Made by a program: the position numbers and the translations under genes | Source: Actinomycetota bacterium | GTDB lineage: Bacteria; Actinomycetota; Acidimicrobiia; Acidimicrobiales; MedAcidi-G1 | Reading direction: 5' to 3' | DNA length: 64,000 nt | Assembly (NCBI GenBank): GCA_014381745.1 | Contig: JACNLA010000028.1 | Coordinates: 62,001 to 126,000, forward strand | Part shown: positions 8,655 through 15,156 of the stretch, piece by piece | Layout: each line of letters begins with the position of its first letter | Numbering within the stretch: the first letter of the stretch is position 1 | The notes under the pieces: model-generated | Told to the model about the DNA's origin: nothing | Seen by the model: the letters and a program-made list of their open reading frames with translations, nothing else | Databases searched by the model: none

Positions 8655-9439
8655 ACGGCCCCGGCCTCGTCGAGAACGCCTTGCGTGAGCGAAGAGAGCG
8701 TGGCGGCAAGGCACTCGTTCCCTATGTCACCGGCGGCCTCGGAGACGACTGGACGGCGACTGTAGAGGCCGTTGCCGCCGCTGGAGCAGACGTAATCGAG
8801 ATCGGAATACCGTTCTCGGACCCCGTAATGGACGGGCCGACGATTCAGGAGGCCAACGACCGCTCGTTACGAGCCGGCGCGACCCCACCCGGCATCCTGG
8901 ACGCTCTCGGTGGCCTCGACGTTGGGGTGCCTCTGGTCGTCATGACCTACTACAACATCGCCTTCCGGATGGGTTTGAAGAGGTTTGCTGCGTCGCTGGC
9001 GGCTGCTGGTGTGTCTGGCTGCATTCTTCCGGACCTTCCCCTCGAGGAGACCGGCCCGTGGGCGCAGGCCGCTGATGAAAGTGGGGTAGAGACGATCCTG
9101 CTGGCGGCACCGACGACACCCGATGACAGGCTGCCGGCTATCTGTGAGCGGTCCCGGGGGTTCGTCTACGGCGTGGGTCTTCTCGGGGTGACGGGTGTTC
9201 GGGCTGAGTTGGCCTCTAGCGCCTGCAGGATCGCCGAGCGCCTCAAGGCAGTGACCGACCGGCCGGTGCTGGTCGGCGTCGGCGTCGGCACACCGGGGCA
9301 GGCCGTTGAGGTGAGCAGGCACGGCGACGGGGTTGTGGTCGGCTCGGCCGTTGTCCAACGGATGCTGGACGGTGCCGGACCTGAGGGGGTTGCATCCCTC
9401 GTCGCTGATTTCAGACGGGCGCTTGACGACGCCTATTAG
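8651..9439 (+). CDS. trpA: Tryptophan synthase alpha subunit TrpA
   Basis: Cleaves indole-3-glycerol phosphate to indole, which channels to TrpB. The 262-aa barrel protein has [10 protein letters not shown] and [22 protein letters not shown] with the catalytic Glu and Asp. [13 protein letters not shown] and the phosphate-binding [10 protein letters not shown] follow. The GTG at 8651 overlaps the trpB stop (GTGA). The longer open frame starting inside trpB is not TrpA-like. This is the last gene of the trp operon. Confidence 0.96.
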   Translation: MNGPGLVENALRERRERGGKALVPYVTGGLGDDWTATVEAVAAAGADVIEIGIPFSDPVMDGPTIQEANDRSLRAGATPPGILDALGGLDVGVPLVVMTYYNIAFRMGLKRFAASLAAAGVSGCILPDLPLEETGPWAQAADESGVETILLAAPTTPDDRLPAICERSRGFVYGVGLLGVTGVRAELASSACRIAERLKAVTDRPVLVGVGVGTPGQAVEVSRHGDGVVVGSAVVQRMLDGAGPEGVASLVADFRRALDDAY

Positions 9440-9449
9440 GCGGTTCTGA

Positions 9450-9488
9450 TTCCGCCGGGCGCCCTGGATGCACTCCGAACCGGCGGAA
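9450..9488 (+). terminator. Inverted repeat after trpA, possible terminator
   Basis: TTCCGCCGG at 9450-9458 pairs perfectly with CCGGCGGAA at 9480-9488 across a 21-nt loop, 10 nt after the trpA stop. No T-run follows, so it would be a T-less hairpin terminator. The large loop lowers confidence. Confidence 0.4.
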
Positions 9489-9611
9489 AAGTTGCTGCTT
9501 GTCATTTGCCGGGCAGTCGGGTCTGTGCAGGGAATCGGTGCAACGGAGGGCCTTGCTGGTCGGAAATGCTTGACATGGGGCCCAAAACCGTGAAGCGTGT
9601 CATTTGATCAA

Positions 9612-9631
9612 GGGGTGGGTTCGCCCATCCC
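9612..9631 (+). promoter_or_regulatory. TTCG-capped hairpin in the HU gene leader
   Basis: GGGGTGGG (9612-9619), loop TTCG, CCCATCCC (9624-9631): an 8-bp stem with one G-U pair closed by a UUCG tetraloop in RNA. It ends 11 nt before the AGGAG ribosome-binding site at 9643-9647, itself 7 nt before the ATG. A TTGACA -35-like sequence lies at 9570-9575 without a clear -10. The hairpin could stabilise the mRNA or control translation of an abundant protein. Confidence 0.5.
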
Positions 9632-9654
9632 ATAGCCAATAGAGGAGATGGTCG

Positions 9655-9972
9655 ATGAACAAGAGCGATTTGATCGCTGCAATGGCAGAGCGTGCCGGTA
9701 CGTCCAACAAGGACGCCGGCGACTGCCTCGACGCCTTCATGGACGTCGTCGCCGATGTGGTGGCTGCCGGAGAGGAGAAGCTCTCCATTACGGGCTGGCT
9801 CTCCTTCGAACAGGTCACACGCAGTGCCCGAATGGGTCGCAACCCGCAGACCGGCGAGGCACTCCATGTGCCAGCCACAAAGGCCTGCAAGGTGTCGGTT
9901 GGATCCAAGTTGAAGGCAGCCGCCAAGAGCGGCGGTGCCCCGGCAGCAGAGGCACCTGCCTCTTCCTGGTAG
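9655..9972 (+). CDS. hup: HU-family histone-like DNA-binding protein
   Basis: A 105-aa nucleoid protein. It starts MNKSDLIAAMAERAGTSNKDA and follows the HU fold: two helices, the ITGWLSFEQVTRSARMGRNPQTGE beta region with the R-x-x-RNP-x-TG DNA-binding arm, then VPATKACKVSVGSKLK. A short Ala-rich tail replaces the long Lys-rich tail of mycobacterial HupB. It has a strong AGGAG site, a structured leader and a strong hairpin downstream, so it is probably a monocistronic, highly expressed gene. Confidence 0.95.
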   Translation: MNKSDLIAAMAERAGTSNKDAGDCLDAFMDVVADVVAAGEEKLSITGWLSFEQVTRSARMGRNPQTGEALHVPATKACKVSVGSKLKAAAKSGGAPAAEAPASSW

Positions 9973-9983
9973 TACCGGAATCT

Positions 9984-10031
9984 GACGGACCTCCGGGATG
10001 GCACGTGTGGCCATTCCGGAGGTGATCCGTC
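9984..10031 (+). terminator. Strong hairpin terminator after the HU gene
   Basis: A 14-bp stem with one G-U pair runs from 9989-10002 to 10010-10023 with a 7-nt loop. GACGGA and TCCGTC extend it outside a 2-nt bulge. It starts 11 nt after the stop. No T-run is present, as is common in high-GC actinobacteria. Confidence 0.65.
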
Positions 10032-10055
10032 GAACTGTCGGCAGGGAGTGCAGAC

Positions 10056-10490
10056 GTGGTCGCTGAGGAGTTGCCCGCGCCGCGTGATGTGATCCCGCAC
10101 CGGGATCCGTTTCTCTTCCTGACGGCTGTTCAGGAACTCCGACCCGGAGTGTGCGCCGCTGGATATTGGCAGCTGACCGGTGCCGAGACCTTCTTTGAAG
10201 GACACTTTCCTGACCGGCCCACCCTCCCCGGTGTTCTCATGTGCGAGTCGGTAGCCCAGTTGGGTGCCTACGCCCTTCTCAGCACACCAGAGTTTGCAGG
10301 ACGCCTGGCGCTCTTCGGGGGAATCGACGGCGTCCGCTTCCGCAGGCAGGTGCTGCCCGGTGAGAGGTTGGATCTCGAGGTAGACCTTGGTCGACTCTCC
10401 AAGCTGGCTGGAAAGGGACGGGGTCGGGCATCGGTTGGTGGAGAGACGGCGTGTGAGTGCGACCTGCTCTTTGTGTTCGCCTCTGCCTGA
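10056..10490 (+). CDS. fabZ: FabZ-like 3-hydroxyacyl-ACP dehydratase
   Basis: Hotdog-fold dehydratase of fatty acid elongation, removing water from 3-hydroxyacyl-ACP. It is 144 aa. The N-terminal IPHRDPFLF carries the catalytic His, FFEGHFPDRPTLPGVLMCESVAQLGA the central helix with the catalytic Glu, and FGGIDGVRFRRQVLPG the following strand. The GTG start has a GGGAG sequence 8 nt upstream. It converges with the fab cluster on the other strand, which lacks its own dehydratase, so it may complete the same elongation cycle. Confidence 0.9.
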   Translation: MVAEELPAPRDVIPHRDPFLFLTAVQELRPGVCAAGYWQLTGAETFFEGHFPDRPTLPGVLMCESVAQLGAYALLSTPEFAGRLALFGGIDGVRFRRQVLPGERLDLEVDLGRLSKLAGKGRGRASVGGETACECDLLFVFASA

Positions 10491-10522
10491 CCCGCCCAGG
10501 TAAGAGAGTCGCCTCAGGCGGG
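10491..10522. terminator. Possible bidirectional terminator between fabZ and fabF
   Basis: CCCGCC (10491-10496) pairs with GGCGGG (10517-10522), continued inward by AGG/CCT after a small internal loop. It sits between two convergent genes and overlaps the last fabF codons. Confidence 0.4.
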
Positions 10523-11686
10523 GCCGAGCACCAGGCTTCCGTTGTGGCCGCCGAAACCGAACGAGTTCGAGAGCGAAGGCCCCGGAGTCCAGGGTGCCGG
10601 CTCTCCGGCTATCAGGTTGATCGTGGGCATTTCCGGGTCAGGTGTGGTGAAGCCTGCTGTAGGTGGCACCAGCCCCTTCTGCATTGCCAAAACAACGGCA
10701 ACCGCCTCAAGAGCTCCGGCTGCTCCCAGAGCATGACCGGTAATGCCCTTCGTGGAGGTCATGAGCGGACCGTCGGACCCGAACAGTTTGTTGACGGCCT
10801 CTGCCTCGGCCATGTCGTTGAGCGGCGTGGAGGTTCCGTGTGCGTTGATGTGAGAGATGGCATCTGGGGAGATGCCGGCCTCCTCGAGAGCCAGCTCCAT
10901 GCATGCCACCGCTCCGACGCCCCCTGGCGATGGGGCGGTTATGTGGTGGGCGTCGGCGGTGCTGGCTCCGCCCAGGACCTCGGCCAGAATCGTGGCGCCC
11001 CTCTGCTGTGCCATGCCCCACTCTTCGAGGACCAGGACACCGGAGCCTTCTCCCATTACAAAACCGTCGCGTTCGGCGTCGAACGGCCGGGACACGCCTG
11101 ATGAGGACAGCGCTGTCATGTTGGTGAATCCGGCAATAGCAGCCTGAACGAAGGGAGCTTCGCTCCCACCGGCGAGCACCACGTCGCAGCGGCCGTGGGC
11201 AATCAGCCTTGCAGCGTTGGCGATGGCGTGGGTTCCTGCCGCACAGGCCGTGCATGTGTTTTCTGCCGGCCCCTGGAAGCCATGCCGCATGGACACGGCA
11301 GCGGGAGCGGCATTTGGCATCATCATCGGAACGAGGAACGGGGAGACCCGTCGTTCGCCCTTTTCCACCATGACCTTGATCTGGGTCTCAAGGGTTTCGA
11401 TGCCCCCGATGCCGGTGCCGATGAAGACCCCCTTGCGCAGCGGGTCGGCAGTCAGGTCGCCAGCCTGAGCCAGTGCCATGTCGCTGGCAGCAATGGCGAA
11501 CTGGGTGCAGCGGTCTGCCCGTCGTACCTCTTTGGGGTTGTCAAAGTGGGGGGTCGGGTCGAAGTCGGCGACGCGGCGGTCACCGGTCGGTGCGGGGCCA
11601 CACAGGCCCTCCCAGAAGGCCTCGACGCCGATTCCACATGACGACACCACCCCCAGACCGGTGACGGCAACCCGACGGCGGGTCAT
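10514..11686 (-). CDS. fabF: 3-oxoacyl-ACP synthase II FabF
   Basis: Elongates acyl-ACP with malonyl-ACP. The 390-aa thiolase-fold enzyme starts RRVAVTGLGVVSSCG. It has the catalytic Cys at about 148 in TCTACAAGTHAI, the His pair in NAHGTSTPLND (His283) and GITGHALGAAGALE (His318), and ends NSFGFGGHNGSLVLG. It is the last gene of fabD-fabG-acpP-fabF and its start overlaps the acpP stop. No fabH is found in the cluster. Confidence 0.96.
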   Translation of the reverse strand: MTRRRVAVTGLGVVSSCGIGVEAFWEGLCGPAPTGDRRVADFDPTPHFDNPKEVRRADRCTQFAIAASDMALAQAGDLTADPLRKGVFIGTGIGGIETLETQIKVMVEKGERRVSPFLVPMMMPNAAPAAVSMRHGFQGPAENTCTACAAGTHAIANAARLIAHGRCDVVLAGGSEAPFVQAAIAGFTNMTALSSSGVSRPFDAERDGFVMGEGSGVLVLEEWGMAQQRGATILAEVLGGASTADAHHITAPSPGGVGAVACMELALEEAGISPDAISHINAHGTSTPLNDMAEAEAVNKLFGSDGPLMTSTKGITGHALGAAGALEAVAVVLAMQKGLVPPTAGFTTPDPEMPTINLIAGEPAPWTPGPSLSNSFGFGGHNGSLVLGPA

Positions 11687-11922
11687 TAGATCTTGCCGGT
11701 GATCAGGGTGAAGGCGGCACCGATCGTGGTGATTCCCTCCAACTCCTCCTCTTCGACGGTTACGTCAAACTCCTCCTCGAGAGCCATGACCAGCTCAACC
11801 AGGTCAAGGCTGTCGGCGTCGAGGTCATCGGCGAAGCTGGCCTCGTGGGTTATCTGACCTTCGTCGACCGAAAGTACCTCAACGGCACACTTCTTGAATC
11901 GTTCAAAATTCTCGTCACTCAT
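11686..11922 (-). CDS. acpP: Acyl carrier protein
   Basis: Carries growing acyl chains on 4'-phosphopantetheine. The 78-aa acidic protein has the attachment Ser38 in [18 protein letters not shown]. It ends in TLITGKI, slightly different from the usual helix IV but of normal length. It sits directly upstream of fabF with a 1-nt overlap. Confidence 0.96.
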   Translation of the reverse strand: MSDENFERFKKCAVEVLSVDEGQITHEASFADDLDADSLDLVELVMALEEEFDVTVEEEELEGITTIGAAFTLITGKI

Positions 11923-12012
11923 GCCGGACTCCGTTCCTTATCACTGATGGGGACCGCACCACCCTAGAGGCGATAGTGCGGTAGGCGACAGATTCGGCCG
12001 CCGGCAGACACG

Positions 12013-12726
12013 TCATCCCATGAAGATGCCGCCGTCGACCGGAACTACGGCTCCCGTTACGTAGCCGGCACCCTCGGATGCCAGGAACCTGACCACCTCG
12101 GCAACCTCGTGGGGTTGACCAAGACGTCCCAGCGGAACAGCTTCGGCATATGAGGCCTGCTGCTCCTCGGGGAGGGCAGCCAGCATGTCGGTCAGGATCG
12201 GACCCGGAGCAACGATGTTCACGGTTATGCCACGACTGGAGAACTCTTTGGCGAGGGATCGTCCAAGGCCGACCAACCCTGCCTTTGAAGCGGCGTAGTT
12301 GGCCTGCCCCGTCTGACCTATCCGGCCTGCGATGGAGGATATGAAGACGATGCGCCCCCAGCGGGCACGCATCATGCCCTTTACGGCTCGACGGGCGACG
12401 CGGAACGATCCTGTCAGGTTGGTGTCGACAACGTCGGCGAAATCCTCGTCGCTCATCCGCAGGACAAGCCCGTCTCTGGTGATCCCAGCGTTGGCGACCA
12501 GAACCTCGACAGGACCAAGAGCCGCCTCGACCTGATCGAAGGCGGAGTCAACCTGGACGGAATCCGTGATGTCGCAGGGAACGGCCAGAATCCCGGCATC
12601 GGATACCTCAGCTGGCACTTCGCCCCGACAGGTGACAGCCACCTTGTCGCCCTGTTCGGCGAACGCCATGGCGCAGGCAAGACCAATTCCACGGTTGCCC
12701 CCGGTGACAAGTACGACCCTGCTCAT
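12013..12726 (-). CDS. fabG: 3-oxoacyl-ACP reductase FabG (SDR family)
   Basis: NADPH-dependent reduction of 3-oxoacyl-ACP. It is a 237-aa short-chain dehydrogenase with VTGGNRGIG for cofactor binding, NAGIT, the catalytic Ser in FISSIAG, and Tyr and Lys in YAASKAG. It closes with the C-terminal VVPVDGGIFMG. The ATG at 12726 immediately precedes the first strand. The frame extends upstream but without family similarity. It sits between fabD and acpP. Confidence 0.93.
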   Translation of the reverse strand: MSRVVLVTGGNRGIGLACAMAFAEQGDKVAVTCRGEVPAEVSDAGILAVPCDITDSVQVDSAFDQVEAALGPVEVLVANAGITRDGLVLRMSDEDFADVVDTNLTGSFRVARRAVKGMMRARWGRIVFISSIAGRIGQTGQANYAASKAGLVGLGRSLAKEFSSRGITVNIVAPGPILTDMLAALPEEQQASYAEAVPLGRLGQPHEVAEVVRFLASEGAGYVTGAVVPVDGGIFMG

Positions 12727-12766
12727 CTGTATCTCCCTTGCATGTTCTGAGAGGCTACGTACCGCA

Positions 12767-13951
12767 TCAGCCGGAACGAAGCCAGGCGATCGGTTGGCTG
12801 GAGGTGACCCGCTCGGTGTCAACGGCCAGCCATGCCATCAATTCGCCCGAGAACGAGGACCGGACCTCGGTGTCCCCGATGTTGCCGAGGAGCTCGCCTG
12901 CGACTATCTGGGCGCCGATCTCAAGGGTCGGGAGAGGGGTGAAGATCCCGGCGCCGGGGCTGACCACCATCCGGTCCGTGGCGAAGAGGTGTTCGCCCTC
13001 ATGGGCGGCCGCAGCGTCGCCGGCGTCAACGGATGGAGCAGCCAGGGCGTCGAGGAGACGATCCAGATGTTCGGGGGTGTTAACGGCCAGGCGCGCCGCA
13101 TCGGGAAGGGTGCGCTTGACGAGGCTCGTCAGGACGTTGCCGGGACCCAACTCGATGAACGTGGTGAAACCGGAATCAGCGAAGGTCAGAAGGGTCTGAC
13201 GCCACCGGACCGGACTACAGAGCTGGGCGTTCATGAGAGCCCGCCACGTCTCAGGATTGGCGTGCGCAGTGGAATCGACGTTTGCCACGACGGTGCCTTC
13301 TGGGCGGCGGAGATCGGCTTCGGCAATTGCAGCGCTCAGCCTTTCTCTTGCCGGCGCCATGAAGGGCGTGTGGAACGCCCCGGAAACCTGCAGTGGAGAC
13401 ACCTTCTTGGCTCCGAGCGAGCGCGCCGCCTCACCGGCCGCTGCGACACCTTCAGGAGAACCTGCCAGGACGACCTGACCAGGGGCGTTGTAGTTGGCGA
13501 CCCAGACGTCGCCGCCGACAGATGCGCAGGCACCCTCGACAGAGGCGTCGTCAAGTCCAAGAACGGCAGCCATGGTGCCTGGTGGATTCGCCGCAGCAAC
13601 CTGCATTGCGGCGGCGCGTTCTGAAACGAGCCGAATGGCGTCACCGAAATCAAGCGCCCCCGAGGCTGTGAGAGCGCTGTACTCCCCAAGGCTGTGGCCG
13701 GCATGGCCGGCGGCGTCGACACCGACGCGTTCAACGGCATCCAGAACGATCATGCTGAGCAGGAAGGTGGCGATCTGGGCGTTTCGGGTGTCGCGCAACT
13801 CGTCCGCATCGGCGTCCAGGAGAAGGTGGGCCAGGTCCCTCCCGGCAGCATCCGAGGCCTCCGCTACCAGCTCCCAGGAAGGGTGTTGCGACCATGCGGC
13901 CCCCATCTCCGGCTTCTGGGACCCCTGGCCGGAATAGGTGAACACGATCAT
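12767..13951 (-). CDS. fabD: Malonyl-CoA:ACP transacylase FabD with C-terminal barrel-like extension
   Basis: Transfers malonyl from CoA to ACP. Residues 1-300 are a normal FabD: FTYSGQGSQ, GHSLGEYSAL with the nucleophile Ser87, GAFHTPFM with His194 and the late FIELGPGNVL. At 394 aa the protein is some 80 residues longer than usual. After an Ala-rich linker, residues about 326-394 are Gly-spaced beta strands (VVSPGAGIF, GAQIVAGELLGNIG, VRSSFSGELM, QPIAWLR) resembling a biotinyl/lipoyl-type barrel-sandwich domain but without an obvious modified Lys. The ATG at 13951 gives the family N-terminus. The much longer open frame upstream runs through the tRNA gene and was rejected. Confidence 0.93.
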   Translation of the reverse strand: MIVFTYSGQGSQKPEMGAAWSQHPSWELVAEASDAAGRDLAHLLLDADADELRDTRNAQIATFLLSMIVLDAVERVGVDAAGHAGHSLGEYSALTASGALDFGDAIRLVSERAAAMQVAAANPPGTMAAVLGLDDASVEGACASVGGDVWVANYNAPGQVVLAGSPEGVAAAGEAARSLGAKKVSPLQVSGAFHTPFMAPARERLSAAIAEADLRRPEGTVVANVDSTAHANPETWRALMNAQLCSPVRWRQTLLTFADSGFTTFIELGPGNVLTSLVKRTLPDAARLAVNTPEHLDRLLDALAAPSVDAGDAAAAHEGEHLFATDRMVVSPGAGIFTPLPTLEIGAQIVAGELLGNIGDTEVRSSFSGELMAWLAVDTERVTSSQPIAWLRSG

Positions 13952-14088
13952 CGGAGGCGTCTCTCCACGGTCTGCACTGTCACAGTGTGGCGCGTGGAAA
14001 GCCGTATCGGAAGCACGTCTGAAGGTATTCAGGCGCATGTGGACTCCGGGTGAGGCGTCAACGGGTGACCGGTAGGCTCTGGTGCTTC

Positions 14089-14175
14089 GCCCGGGTGGCG
14101 GAATTGGCAGACGCGGAGGATTCAAAATCCTCTGGCCGAAAGGTCGTGCGGGTTCAAGTCCCGCCCCGGGCACCA
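14089..14175 (+). tRNA. tRNA-Leu(CAA)
   Basis: The acceptor stem GCCCGGG (14089-14095) pairs with CCCGGGC (14165-14171). A CAA anticodon lies in the loop TTCAAAA between GAGGA and TCCTC. There is a long class II variable arm, a GGTTCAAGTCC T-arm, discriminator A and an encoded CCA at 14173-14175. A TAGGCT hexamer 10 nt upstream of the 5' end is a likely -10. Confidence 0.95.
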
Positions 14176-14224
14176 TCAGACCTGTAGACAAATCAACAGG
14201 ACAGAGACACCACCGGGTGGACAG

Positions 14225-14515
14225 ATGGCACGACCAGTGATCGAGAGGAAGCTCACCGAGATCGGTGAACGGCTCGAGCGACTCCGCTCCGACCTGTCGG
14301 TGGCCAATGAGCAGATGGCGCACTTCGCCGAGGAGGCCGACGACGCCAGGGTCAGGGCCCTCGTGTCCGAGACCGCAATAGCCGACCGTGAGCACAGGGG
14401 GGCTGATCGCCACGCAAGGGCCATGGAACGCCACCGAGACAACCTCGACGCCGAGATCAGCCGTCTCGAATCCAGTCAGGACGACCTCCTTGACCGGTTG
14501 AACGAAGGTCGCTGA
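14225..14515 (+). CDS. Small coiled-coil protein of unknown function
   Basis: 96 aa, almost wholly charged and helical, with heptad spacing of Leu, Ile and Ala from about residue 5 to 93 (for example ERKLTEIGERLERL and NLDAEISRLESSQDDLLDRL). No membrane segment, signal peptide or catalytic motif is visible. It lies between tRNA-Leu and the ANTAR regulator, 1 nt before the latter's TTG start, so the two are probably cotranscribed. I do not recognise a family. Confidence 0.7.
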   Translation: MARPVIERKLTEIGERLERLRSDLSVANEQMAHFAEEADDARVRALVSETAIADREHRGADRHARAMERHRDNLDAEISRLESSQDDLLDRLNEGR

Positions 14516-14516
14516 G

Positions 14517-15098
14517 TTGGCGGCGAAGGTCACGGTCGTCATCGCCGAGGATGAGGCGATCATCAGGATGGACCTCAGGGAAACCCTGATCGAGGAGGGC
14601 TATGCCGTTGTCGGTGACACCGCACGTGGCGATGATGCGCTGGACCTCGTGGCCGAACACAACCCCGACGTTGTGATCCTTGATATCAAGATGCCGGGGC
14701 TTGACGGCATCGAGACAGCCCGGAGGATCGCCGCCTCCCACGACGCCGCCGTCGTGATCCTTACGGCATTCAGTCAGCGGGACCTGATCGAGAGGGCCAT
14801 CGAGGCGGGTGCGCTTGCCTATCTGGTGAAGCCATTTCAAAAGAGTGACCTGATTCCAGCAGTCGAGATTGCAAGGACCCGCCACAGGGAGATGAGGGCG
14901 CTGACCGATCAGGCTGTGACCCTGGCCGACCGACTCGAGGCCAGAAAGGTGATCGACAGGGCCAAGGGCATCCTGATCGACGAGTGTGGCCTCAAGGAAT
15001 CTGAGGCCTTCAGGTTTATCCAGCAGGCTGCGATGTCGGGTCGCCGATCAATGAAGGACGTTGCGCTTAAGGTGATCGAGGAGGGCCTCAGGCCCTGA
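14517..15098 (+). CDS. pdtaR: ANTAR-domain response regulator, PdtaR-like
   Basis: RNA-binding antiterminator controlled by phosphorylation. The 193-aa protein has an N-terminal receiver (EDE at 11-13, phospho-acceptor Asp56 in VVILDIKMPG, Lys in YLVKPFQKSDL). It ends in a C-terminal ANTAR domain of about 55 residues (IDRAKGILIDECGLKESEAFRFIQ, followed by MKDVALKVIEEG). In Mycobacterium the orthologue also sits shortly upstream of polA, and its partner kinase PdtaS is encoded elsewhere. No kinase gene adjoins it here. The TTG start follows the preceding stop by 1 nt. Confidence 0.92.
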   Translation: MAAKVTVVIAEDEAIIRMDLRETLIEEGYAVVGDTARGDDALDLVAEHNPDVVILDIKMPGLDGIETARRIAASHDAAVVILTAFSQRDLIERAIEAGALAYLVKPFQKSDLIPAVEIARTRHREMRALTDQAVTLADRLEARKVIDRAKGILIDECGLKESEAFRFIQQAAMSGRRSMKDVALKVIEEGLRP

Positions 15099-15144
15099 TC
15101 GCATGCGACGGCCACGGCCTGCACAACCGGGGTGACGCCGGGGA

Positions 15145-15156
15145 TAGGGTCGCGTG
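15145..15156 (+). promoter_or_regulatory. Leaderless-type -10 element for polA
   Basis: TAGGGT at 15145-15150, then 6 nt, then the ATG at 15157. This favours the ATG over the GTG one codon upstream. Confidence 0.5.

Noticed and set aside
13952-14563. Upstream extension of the fabD frame
   Set aside because: It runs antisense through tRNA-Leu(CAA) and the coiled-coil gene and carries no FabD similarity; the ATG at 13951 gives the normal N-terminus.
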